Source of the DNA: Bacillota bacterium
GTDB taxonomy: Bacteria > Bacillota > Clostridia > Christensenellales > Aristaeellaceae
Assembly: GCA_023392515.1 (NCBI GenBank)
Contig: JAEVYX010000116.1
Span: 1 to 13,262 of the forward strand
Length of the DNA stretch: 13,262 bases
Reading direction: 5' to 3'
Under the pieces are notes generated by a model that saw nothing but the letters and a program-made list of their open reading frames with translations, was not told the origin of the DNA and did no database searches. Within the stretch, counting starts at the first letter, position 1. Every line of letters starts with the position of its first letter. This document shows, piece after piece, positions 5,767 through 12,150 of the stretch. Position numbers and translations under genes: made by a program.

Positions 5767-7041
5767 TCAGGCTTTTAGCCCCTGCGCATCTTCGTCCAGG
5801 CTGAGCTTGCTCACCCCCAGCGCATCATGTTTCCAAAGGATATCCTTCACCAAATCCAGCTGTGTATCCCTGCAGGATACCAAAAGTACCACCTCGGCTG
5901 GAGTTGTGCGCTTTTTCCCCTTATACTTGCGGGAGAAAAGGAATTTTACAAGCAATCCGATTCCAAAGCCGAGCCCGGTGCCGATCAGCGACCACAGAAT
6001 GGGGCCCCAGGTCCACAAAAAGCCGTAAATGAGGCCGAACAGTGCAAATGTCGCTGCAAAAATCATGGGGACATCCATGGTGCTCATCTGATCGGAGGCG
6101 TGAATCCTGTCGATCAGCATCCGCTCCTCGTTCCGCTTGTCCAGCGGCACAGCCAGAATATCCTCTTTGGGGATCCCCTGCATGGCGAGGGCTGTCACTG
6201 CCAGTTCCAGCTTGATGGAATGCTCAAAGTTCGATATGACGTACATATGCTTTCCTCGGTCGCGCCTGGGAAAAGGCATCAGAAAAGCTTTGCTTTGATA
6301 TGTGCCTTTCAGATATTTCGCCTGCTCCCACTCGAAGAGCTTATTTTTTTCCACGATGTTCACATAGGCATCGTATATTCCGAAAAACACCATGGAAGGG
6401 ATATTGAGAAGCCACTGGATGTTGACCGCCTCTTTTGCCCGGTCAAACTGCAAAAGGGCGGTGTAATGGATGGATGGCAGCACCTTCGAACTGTAGGCCA
6501 CCACAATCCACCAGGCCATTATGAAAAATGCCACCAATGTGCGCTGAGCCATAAGCTGCCCCGCCCCCGGGGATAGGATGGACCAGACGGCGGAGGGCCA
6601 GGGGCTGCTCTTATCCAGATAGTTGAAACCCAGCGGCGTTTTTATAAAAGGCTTTACGGGGGAATCCTCCCTGGCTGCCAGTAGAAACTGATGGTTCAAA
6701 TCCACCGTCGTCCGGTAGCTGTCCCAGATGGTGAACAGATAGGTGGGGATGTACAGCAAAAGCCAGTCCTTATCAAGCACCGACTTCGCCATGTCAAAGC
6801 TGCCGGTAAAGGTGTAAAAGATGGCCACATTCAGGTGGCTGCTAAAATTAATGATGATCTCCCACAAGAAAAGGATCATGCCGGTCAGGTATCTGGACAG
6901 CAGAAAGTGCCCGAACCCAGGAAAAATGGCCGACCAAAGTGCCACAATCATAGGGCTGCGCAAATGCAGCTGCGGCGCCCCAATGATTGTAAGCAGCGCT
7001 CGGGTACGGCGGGCAGGGGGGCCGGGCTGGGAGCTATGCAA
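5767..7041 (-). CDS. Membrane protein with duplicated PGxG domain and C-terminal split alpha/beta-TM domain
   Basis: I start this at TTG 7041 because AAGGGG (7056-7051) lies 9 nt upstream and a TATAAT promoter element sits just before it. The frame is open to TTG 7113, which has no ribosome binding site and lies upstream of that -10. The product is 424 aa. Residues 29-123 and 146-240 are clearly two copies of one membrane domain: each has SPxxxAxWS, PGxGxxL, two hydrophobic segments, an SS pair, FDxAK, WLLxxP and YDAY/DSYR followed by VxxN. Residues 265-320 are a soluble half-domain (YVISNFEHSIKLELAVTALA, GIPKEDILAVPL). Two Gly-rich membrane helices follow at 327-366, then a second soluble half (EVVLLVSCRDTQLDLVKDIL, 383-402). 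No known function is recognised. It heads a gene series with 5195-5752, whose ribosome binding site directly follows its stop codon. Confidence 0.8.
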   Translation of the reverse strand: MHSSQPGPPARRTRALLTIIGAPQLHLRSPMIVALWSAIFPGFGHFLLSRYLTGMILFLWEIIINFSSHLNVAIFYTFTGSFDMAKSVLDKDWLLLYIPTYLFTIWDSYRTTVDLNHQFLLAAREDSPVKPFIKTPLGFNYLDKSSPWPSAVWSILSPGAGQLMAQRTLVAFFIMAWWIVVAYSSKVLPSIHYTALLQFDRAKEAVNIQWLLNIPSMVFFGIYDAYVNIVEKNKLFEWEQAKYLKGTYQSKAFLMPFPRRDRGKHMYVISNFEHSIKLELAVTALAMQGIPKEDILAVPLDKRNEERMLIDRIHASDQMSTMDVPMIFAATFALFGLIYGFLWTWGPILWSLIGTGLGFGIGLLVKFLFSRKYKGKKRTTPAEVVLLVSCRDTQLDLVKDILWKHDALGVSKLSLDEDAQGLKA

Positions 7042-7050
7042 GGAACAAGA

Positions 7051-7078
7051 CCCCTTATATTGGATGTACTGGATTATA
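7051..7078 (-). promoter_or_regulatory. -10 element and ribosome binding site deciding the start of the 5767-7041 gene
   Basis: On the minus strand a perfect TATAAT (7078-7073) is followed about 16 nt later by AAGGGG (7056-7051) and TTG at 7041. The -35 is poor (CTTTCC at 16 nt spacing), so the promoter rests mainly on the -10. It lies just downstream of the terminator of the ABC operon, which fits a new transcription unit. Confidence 0.5.
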
Positions 7079-7152
7079 TTAGTATGGATGGGCAGGAAAG
7101 CTTTATACCACAAGGCGCACGGAAGTATCGGGTGTCCTTGTCCGTACCATGC

Positions 7153-7193
7153 AAAAATCCCCGGCAGTAAGAATTTCCTTACCGCCGGGGATT
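7153..7193 (-). terminator. Rho-independent terminator of the TetR/ABC operon
   Basis: On the minus strand AATCCCCGGC (7193-7184) pairs with GCCGGGGATT (7165-7156). Inside this, after one mismatch, GTAAG pairs with CTTAC around a 6-nt loop. The 3' arm ends in a TTTTT run (7157-7153). It lies 16 nt after the stop codon of the last permease gene. Confidence 0.88.
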
Positions 7194-7208
7194 CGTTATA
7201 ACCCGATT

Positions 7209-8000
7209 TTAATACTGCTGCTTTTTCAAAAACATCCGGAATGCATAATACAATATCGCTAGGTTATAGGCAATGCCAATGAGATGGTACATCGCGTAGC
7301 TCAAATTTGCCGGGGAAGATGTGGGCGATATAAGGGTCATCATGGCCTTCACTGCCCAGAAGTTGGGGAACACGCCCAGCAGGTACTGCAGACCGTTCTG
7401 AAAGGTGGGCAGCGCCAGCAGAAACGGCACCATGGCAATAATCCCCGCCCCCTTGATCCACGCAAAGCCCTCCACCTTGTTTTTGGCAAGCGCGCTTTGC
7501 AAAAGGGCCAGGGACGGCGCGAACAGTGCCGAAGCAAAGGCAAAAAACAGCATATCCCAGGTACTCATTTTATCCAGCAGCCGCACGCCCCCAAGGACAT
7601 AGGCATCCCCCGCCAGCCACTTGGTGCCGAACATCACCAGAAGGTTGCTAAGCACCGTCAAAAGGTACACATACGAAAGCTTGAACGTGAGGTATCCCGT
7701 AAGCCCTACAGGCGTCGCCGCAATGGTGTGCAGCGTATGCTCATCCTTATGGTCGAGCAGCAGGAACGTGGCCATGGCCGCCACCATGAATATGCCCATT
7801 GCCAGCATGAGGATGACCATGAGCAGTATCATGGACTGGTACATCATGGCCTCAATAAAGTTTGCGGACCGGATCACCTTTGGCAGCACATAGGCGGTGA
7901 GCAAAAGGAGCAGGAAAGGGAAGCCCAGCAAAAAGCCGTTAATGGGGTCCCGGAAGATAGTTTTCATTTCGAACCTGAAAAGAAACAGATATTTTTTCAT
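7209..8000 (-). CDS. ABC-2-type transporter permease (second subunit)
   Basis: The product is 263 aa with six predicted membrane segments: one N-terminal (about 22-40), two around 55-82, then 105-125, 148-170 and 185-205, and a last near 238-255. The cytoplasmic loop reading LLLDHKDEHTLHTIAATPVG resembles the loop (ExxxGT/DExxL-xxLxxTP) of ABC-2 exporter permeases, including those annotated as fluoroquinolone export permease subunits. The start is supported by a GGGGGTAGAAGG-type ribosome binding site. It begins 4 nt after the stop of the preceding permease, so the two are tightly coupled and probably form a heterodimer in the membrane. The substrate is not predictable. It is the last gene of the operon. 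Confidence 0.85.
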   Translation of the reverse strand: MKKYLFLFRFEMKTIFRDPINGFLLGFPFLLLLLTAYVLPKVIRSANFIEAMMYQSMILLMVILMLAMGIFMVAAMATFLLLDHKDEHTLHTIAATPVGLTGYLTFKLSYVYLLTVLSNLLVMFGTKWLAGDAYVLGGVRLLDKMSTWDMLFFAFASALFAPSLALLQSALAKNKVEGFAWIKGAGIIAMVPFLLALPTFQNGLQYLLGVFPNFWAVKAMMTLISPTSSPANLSYAMYHLIGIAYNLAILYYAFRMFLKKQQY

Positions 8001-8004
8001 CCTT

Positions 8005-8724
8005 CTACCCCCTCACCGCATGGCGCTTGAAGCCGGGATAGACGTGCAGGCTAAAAAGCAGTCCGGTCAAAGCAGCCAAATACCCATAGGAGTAAATCAA
8101 CTTGCCAGTTTGTACATACCCAGTCACCCCGGCATTGATCAGGATCTGGGCGGCATGGGATGGCGACAGCAGCACCAGCCACTCGTAGCTTGCAGGGATC
8201 ACCTTCAGCGTAAGCAGAATGCTGGGCGCGGCAAAAGCGACGATATACAGCATCAAAATACCCAGCATGGAGGAAAAGTCCCGGCTTAAAAGGGCCAGAG
8301 AAAAGCCGATTGCGCCATGGGCGGCCCCGGCCACCAGGATTGCCAGGAACAGCAGCCCATAGTTGAGCGTAAGTCCGTGGATAAAGTACAGCGCAGCGCT
8401 GGTCACCACTGCGGATTCCAGGCCCAGCGCGATGGAGGCCATCACCTTTGATATGACGATCTGCCCGATGGATACGGGCATCACCATCATGGATTTCACG
8501 GTTCCCTCCGTGCGCTCCAGGTGGTGGGCCGCGCCGATGAGCAAGATGGACATCATGGACACATCCATAAAGATGAGCAGCGGCGCGATTTGCAGCGCCT
8601 CCAATTTGCTTAGGAATAGGAACGCGATAATCCACAAGAGGGACGTAAAAAGGCTGACAGGCAGTATTTTATAGCTTACCATCCGCCTCATTTCCCCTAA
8701 AAACAGCTTCCAAAGCGTTTTCAT
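8005..8724 (-). CDS. ABC-2-type transporter permease (first subunit)
   Basis: The product is 239 aa with about six membrane segments, the first at residues 21-40. After the second segment comes ERTEGTVKSMMVMPVSIGQIVISK, the characteristic cytoplasmic loop of ABC-2 permeases (ExxxGTxxxLxxxPxxxxxxxxxK). The ATG overlaps the stop codon of the ATPase gene by 4 nt (ATGA), which implies translational coupling and a fixed subunit ratio. Together with the ATPase and the next permease it forms a complete exporter. The family includes drug, bacteriocin and lipid exporters; nothing in this sequence selects one of these. Confidence 0.87.
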   Translation of the reverse strand: MKTLWKLFLGEMRRMVSYKILPVSLFTSLLWIIAFLFLSKLEALQIAPLLIFMDVSMMSILLIGAAHHLERTEGTVKSMMVMPVSIGQIVISKVMASIALGLESAVVTSAALYFIHGLTLNYGLLFLAILVAGAAHGAIGFSLALLSRDFSSMLGILMLYIVAFAAPSILLTLKVIPASYEWLVLLSPSHAAQILINAGVTGYVQTGKLIYSYGYLAALTGLLFSLHVYPGFKRHAVRG

Positions 8725-9581
8725 TGCACTTTCGCTCCCGTCACCTGAATGAAGATTTCCTCCATAGAGGTTTCACCGCTGTGGATGGTTTCCACTTGCT
8801 TTTCCTTGAGCAGCGTCAAAAACTGTCCGTTTTCACCAATGCCGTCCATGGGGAAGGCTTCGCCTTTCGTCTGCCCGTCCTCCCGGTATTCCACCTTCAC
8901 TTCCCGGCGCCCATATTTAATTTTCAGGTCCCTAGGGGTGCTGAGCTCCATCAGTTTTCCGTTTACGCAAAAGGCGACCCGGTCGCAAAGCTGCTCTACA
9001 TCGTTCATGAGGTGGGTGGTCAAAAATACGGTGCCACCCTTTTCCCGGTATTCGGAGATGATTTCCTTTAAAATATGGGCATTGCGCGGGTCCAGGCCGT
9101 TGGTCACCTCATCCAGGAAAAGCACCTTGGGATCGTTGAGCATGGCGCGGACAAAGTTCAAGCGCACCTTCATGCCCTTGGAGTATTCCCCCACCTTCAC
9201 ATCCCGGTGCTCCCACAGCCCCACCCGTTCCATCAGCCCTTGAACATCCCCGGTTTTCTTGTAAAAGCCCGAAAAGAAGTTTAGGTTTTCCATGGCGGTC
9301 ATCTTGGAAAAGTGGACCGGCATTTCAAAGCCCACGCCGATTTCCTCGTAAAATGCTTTGCCGATGGTGCGCAAATCCTTGCCAAAGTATTGAATGCTGC
9401 CCTTGTAATCCTCAAGCAGCTTGATGAGCAGTTTTTGCGTGGTGGACTTGCCCGCGCCGGAGGGACCGAGCAGGCCGAAGATCTCCCCCTGAGCCACATC
9501 AAAGCACATGCCCTTCAGAGCTTCCTGCTTGGCCTTGGGGTAACGGTAGAAAAGGGACTCCACATGAAACGCGTTCGTCAT
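8721..9581 (-). CDS. ABC transporter ATP-binding protein
   Basis: The product is 286 aa with all ATPase motifs: Walker A GPSGAGKST (39-47), a variant signature YSKGM (133-137), Walker B VLFLD with catalytic E158, D-loop GLD (162-164) and the switch H190 in TTH. The Q-loop position reads GVGFEM with E86 in place of Gln, a substitution I know from ABC-2 exporter ATPases. The C-terminal 80 residues (about 205-286) are an exporter-type accessory domain. The start is clear, with AAGGAG 8 nt before the ATG. It lies 35 nt downstream of the TetR gene and overlaps the first permease by 4 nt. It energises export by the two downstream permeases; the substrate is unknown. Confidence 0.92.
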   Translation of the reverse strand: MTNAFHVESLFYRYPKAKQEALKGMCFDVAQGEIFGLLGPSGAGKSTTQKLLIKLLEDYKGSIQYFGKDLRTIGKAFYEEIGVGFEMPVHFSKMTAMENLNFFSGFYKKTGDVQGLMERVGLWEHRDVKVGEYSKGMKVRLNFVRAMLNDPKVLFLDEVTNGLDPRNAHILKEIISEYREKGGTVFLTTHLMNDVEQLCDRVAFCVNGKLMELSTPRDLKIKYGRREVKVEYREDGQTKGEAFPMDGIGENGQFLTLLKEKQVETIHSGETSMEEIFIQVTGAKVQ

Positions 9582-9616
9582 AAAAAGATTCTCCTTTTTC
9601 CTTCAGAAGGCTGCCC

Positions 9617-10243
9617 TCAGCGCTTATTGAGGCCGTATTGCATGATCCCCATGGTTTGTTCCAGCAATTGAACCGCTTCCTCCGGCGTTTTGCCGGGGGT
9701 GAGCTTGTGCAGGTTGGTGAGCAATATTTCCAGCACCTTTGTTACAAGCTCCGGCGGATACCGGCTGTCGATCTGCCCGGACGCGGCAGCCGCGTCAACC
9801 AGCGCCCCAAACCCCGAGGTAAAATCGTAATGGAAATACTCTATCAGTTTGGATATCCACTCCGGCCCTTCCTCCAGCAGCCGGTTGGTTAAATGGTACA
9901 TCCGCTCATCCTGAAACATGAAGGCCATGGTCTCCCGGGCGATGGACAGGATGGTGGCAAAAAAGTCGGCGACATCCACGCCCTTTTGAATAAGGGGCTG
10001 GAAAAACTCCAGTTTTTTCACCGCAATCCTGTCCATCACCGCAAGATACAGGCCAAACTTATCCCCAAAGTGGTGATACAGGCTCCCCTTGCTCATTTCG
10101 GCTTTGCGGAGGATGTCATTCAGCGACGCTTCGGCAAATTTTTTTTGCGAAAACTCATCCACCGCCGCGTCATACAGCAAGGGGAACCGCAATAGGGGGT
10201 TCTCAGGGCCTAAAAGTTCTCTGTAGTTAAATGTCTTTTTCAC
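9617..10243 (-). CDS. TetR/AcrR-family transcriptional regulator
   Basis: The product is 208 aa with the usual TetR layout. The N-terminal DNA-binding domain at about 18-65 includes the helix-turn-helix FAEASLNDILRKAEMSKGSL, followed by YHHFGDKFGLYLAVMD (56-71). The rest is an all-helical ligand-binding domain without recognisable sequence, so the inducer cannot be named. The start is GTG, with AGGCAGGA ending about 8 nt upstream. It is the second gene of the operon, 33 nt after the 41-aa protein and before the exporter genes. Two overlapping TetR-type palindromes at the operon promoter make autorepression very likely, with the exported compound as a plausible inducer. Confidence 0.92.
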   Translation of the reverse strand: MKKTFNYRELLGPENPLLRFPLLYDAAVDEFSQKKFAEASLNDILRKAEMSKGSLYHHFGDKFGLYLAVMDRIAVKKLEFFQPLIQKGVDVADFFATILSIARETMAFMFQDERMYHLTNRLLEEGPEWISKLIEYFHYDFTSGFGALVDAAAASGQIDSRYPPELVTKVLEILLTNLHKLTPGKTPEEAVQLLEQTMGIMQYGLNKR

Positions 10244-10276
10244 TGGAATGATCCTGCCTCACTACATCCGCGAATC

Positions 10277-10402
10277 TCAATCTTCATCCGTAAACTTGTG
10301 CTTTGAGGCCTTCCGGGCCTGTATCTTCTTCCACACGGAGAGCTTCAGCATACCCAGCAGCACAACGCCCACAGCAATCAAAACCCATACCCACCATTCC
10401 AT
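10277..10402 (-). CDS. 41-aa single-pass membrane protein leading the TetR/ABC operon
   Basis: The ATG at 10402 is preceded by AAGGAGAGATCGT, one of the best ribosome binding sites in the window, and the frame ends at TGA 10277. The product begins MEWWVWVLIAVGVVLLGM, one membrane helix of about 18 residues, and continues with a strongly basic segment (KKIQARKASKHK) and an acidic end (FTDED). The positive-inside rule predicts a cytoplasmic C-terminus. It is the first gene after the TetR-type operators, so it is expressed and regulated with the regulator and exporter. It could be a small accessory subunit of the exporter or a membrane stress peptide. I recognise no family. Confidence 0.75.
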   Translation of the reverse strand: MEWWVWVLIAVGVVLLGMLKLSVWKKIQARKASKHKFTDED

Positions 10403-10424
10403 ACGATCTCTCCTTTCTCCGGTG

Positions 10425-10454
10425 TAAACCAATCAGTCTAAACCGGTTGGTCTA
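10425..10454. promoter_or_regulatory. Two overlapping TetR-type operators
   Basis: TAAACCAATCAGTCTA (10425-10440) and TAAACCGGTTGGTCTA (10439-10454) share the form TARACC-N4-RGTYTA and overlap by 2 bp, so their centres are 14 bp apart. The form is close to palindromic operators known for TetR-family repressors (TAGACC-N4-GGTCTA type). The sites cover the presumed transcription start just downstream of the -10 of the operon promoter, the position expected for repression by the TetR protein encoded in the operon. Confidence 0.75.
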
Positions 10455-10483
10455 ATTATGCCACGCCATAATGTTTTTGTCAA
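10455..10483 (-). promoter_or_regulatory. SigA promoter of the TetR/ABC operon
   Basis: On the minus strand a consensus -35 TTGACA (10483-10478), a 17-nt spacer and CATAAT (10460-10455) form a near-ideal vegetative promoter. Transcription would begin near 10448, inside the tandem operators, and the leader to the first ATG is about 45 nt. Confidence 0.85.
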
Positions 10484-10599
10484 GATACGCCTTATTGTAT
10501 TCCGGCCATCTCGCAAAAAAAAGAAGCATCGGTCAAACGCCGCCATAAACTGTGTGAAAACCTCCGGGAGGTGTCGGAGAGGTTTACTGCAGAATTATG

Positions 10600-10628
10600 T
10601 TTACAAATATATCAACAAATTTTATAGT
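10600..10628 (+). promoter_or_regulatory. SigA promoter of the amino acid permease gene
   Basis: TTTACA (10600-10605), a 17-nt spacer and TATAGT (10623-10628) form a good promoter, with transcription expected near 10635 and a leader of about 57 nt. A short dyad ACCTCC-G-GGAGGT (10560-10572) lies upstream and could be a regulator site. No TetR-type operator copy is seen here. Confidence 0.65.
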
Positions 10629-10691
10629 ATACAGTATAGGGAAAATGGGCGGGTTGTTGCCACCCGTCCGGGCATAGAAAGGATGGATGGT

Positions 10692-12044
10692 ATGGAGAAC
10701 GGCCTTCGGAAAAAGTATGGGTTATTTACGGCAATTTCCATGGTGGTGGGCATTGTCATTGGCAGCGGCGTTTTTTTCAAAGCGGAAAAGGTGCTAAACG
10801 AGACCAATGGCAACATCCCCTTGGGCATCGTAGCCTGGGGCGTTGTAGGCCTCATCATGATTATCTGTTCTTATGCGTTTGCCACCATGGCTACCAGGCA
10901 TGAAAAGGTCAATGGCGTAGTGGATTATGCCGAAGTCACTGTTGGCAAGCGGTATGGTTATTATGTGGGCTGGTTCATGGCAATCATTTATCAGCCAACG
11001 CTGACGTCCGTGCTGGCCTGGGTTTCGGCCCGCTATACCTGCGTGCTTTTGAACTGGGACATCACCGGCGGGTCATGCATGACCATCGCGGCCTTTTACC
11101 TCATCGCCATCTATGCGATCAACGCACTGTCGCCCATTCTTGCGGGAAGGTTCCAGGTGACCACAACGGCCATCAAGCTGGTTCCCCTCCTGTTGATGGC
11201 GGTAGCCGGCACTGTCATTGGCCTTGCCAACGGCATGACGGTGCAGAATTTCACAAAGGCTGCCAGTGATACCGCAAACACCGGCGGCGGATTGTTTGCA
11301 GCGATCGTAGCGGTGGCCTTCGCCTATGAAGGCTGGATCATCGCCACCTCCATCAATGCGGAAATCAGGGATTCCAAAAAGAACCTGCCCCGGGCGCTGA
11401 TGATCGGCGCGCTGATTGTGGTCACGGTCTACATTCTGTACTACATTGGCCTGGCGGGCGCAGTGCCCACCTCCGAATTGATGAAGAACGGCCAGGACGG
11501 CGCCAAAATGGCATACCAGAACATCTTCGGCAATGTGGCCGGCTCGCTGATCTTTGTTTTCATCATTATCTCCTGCCTGGGCACATTGAACGGCCTCATG
11601 CTGGGCTGCACCCGCGGCCTGTATTCCCTGGCCGTGCGCGGAAACGGCCCCAAGCCCAATGTTTTCAAGCAGCTTGACCCTTCCACCAACATGCCGGCCA
11701 ACTCTTCCATCATTGGTCTTTTGCTGACCGGGTTCTGGCTGTTGTACTTCTACGGTGCCAACCTCACCGCCACCTGGTTCGGGCCGTTCAGCTTTGATAC
11801 CTCCGAATTGCCCATCGTAACGCTGTACGCCGGGTACATTCCCATCCTGCTCATGATGATAAAGCGGGAAACGGAGCTTAGCACCTTCAAGCGCTTTGTG
11901 ATGCCGGGCCTTGCGGTATTGAGCTGCATGTTCATGGTGGTGGCCGCTTGCCTGGCGCATAAGATGGCCGTGGTGTACTACCTGGCCGTGTTTGCGGTGA
12001 TGATGCTGGCGGGCGTAGCCTATGCGCCGAAAAAAGAAAGATAA
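10692..12044 (+). CDS. APC-superfamily amino acid permease (LAT-like)
   Basis: I start this at ATG 10692, which has AAAGG about 9 nt upstream; ATG 10683 is 3 codons earlier with the AAAGG touching it. The frame is open from 10458, but that extra part overlaps the promoters. The product is 450 aa with about 12 membrane segments, the usual size for the family. Membrane segment 1 carries the APC substrate-binding motif GIVIGSGVFFK (20-30), and segment 6 has AYEGW with E213, followed by EIRDSKKNLPRAL, the conserved loop of LAT-type amino acid exchangers. It probably takes up or exchanges a neutral amino acid; the substrate cannot be read from the sequence. It is a single-gene unit with its own promoter and terminator. 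Confidence 0.88.
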   Translation: MENGLRKKYGLFTAISMVVGIVIGSGVFFKAEKVLNETNGNIPLGIVAWGVVGLIMIICSYAFATMATRHEKVNGVVDYAEVTVGKRYGYYVGWFMAIIYQPTLTSVLAWVSARYTCVLLNWDITGGSCMTIAAFYLIAIYAINALSPILAGRFQVTTTAIKLVPLLLMAVAGTVIGLANGMTVQNFTKAASDTANTGGGLFAAIVAVAFAYEGWIIATSINAEIRDSKKNLPRALMIGALIVVTVYILYYIGLAGAVPTSELMKNGQDGAKMAYQNIFGNVAGSLIFVFIIISCLGTLNGLMLGCTRGLYSLAVRGNGPKPNVFKQLDPSTNMPANSSIIGLLLTGFWLLYFYGANLTATWFGPFSFDTSELPIVTLYAGYIPILLMMIKRETELSTFKRFVMPGLAVLSCMFMVVAACLAHKMAVVYYLAVFAVMMLAGVAYAPKKER

Positions 12045-12074
12045 GTAAGTTGTGCTGTAGTTCGTATAATCATT

Positions 12075-12113
12075 AGCACCGTTCAGGCTATGCCTGAACG
12101 GTGCTTTACTTCC
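12075..12113 (+). terminator. Terminator hairpin between the convergent permease and GH51 genes
   Basis: A perfect 14-bp stem (AGCACCGTTCAGGC at 12075-12088 with GCCTGAACGGTGCT at 12092-12105) around TAT is followed by TTACTTCC on the plus strand. The U-tract is imperfect, but the very stable stem lies 30 nt after the permease stop and about 45 nt from the stop of the convergent gene. It probably serves the plus strand and may also slow leftward transcription. Confidence 0.7.
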
Positions 12114-12150
12114 TAATGGATTTTGCTTTTTGCCATTAACTGGGTCTTGA

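Noticed and set aside
5033..6028. Plus-strand open frame of 331 codons
   Set aside because: It is antisense to three well-supported minus-strand genes. Its product is His/Gln/Pro-rich without domains, and it has no ribosome binding site.
7284..8030. Plus-strand open frame of 248 codons
   Set aside because: It is a mirror of the ABC permease gene. Its Gln/His/Arg-rich composition is typical of antisense of a membrane protein, with no start signal.
9323..9326. Q-loop Gln replaced by Glu (E86) as a sign of a defective ATPase
   Set aside because: This substitution is familiar in ABC-2 exporter ATPases, and all other catalytic motifs are intact.
11073..11960. Minus-strand open frame of 295 codons
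   Set aside because: It is antisense to the amino acid permease, with low-complexity His/Gly/Gln-rich sequence and no ribosome binding site or domain.
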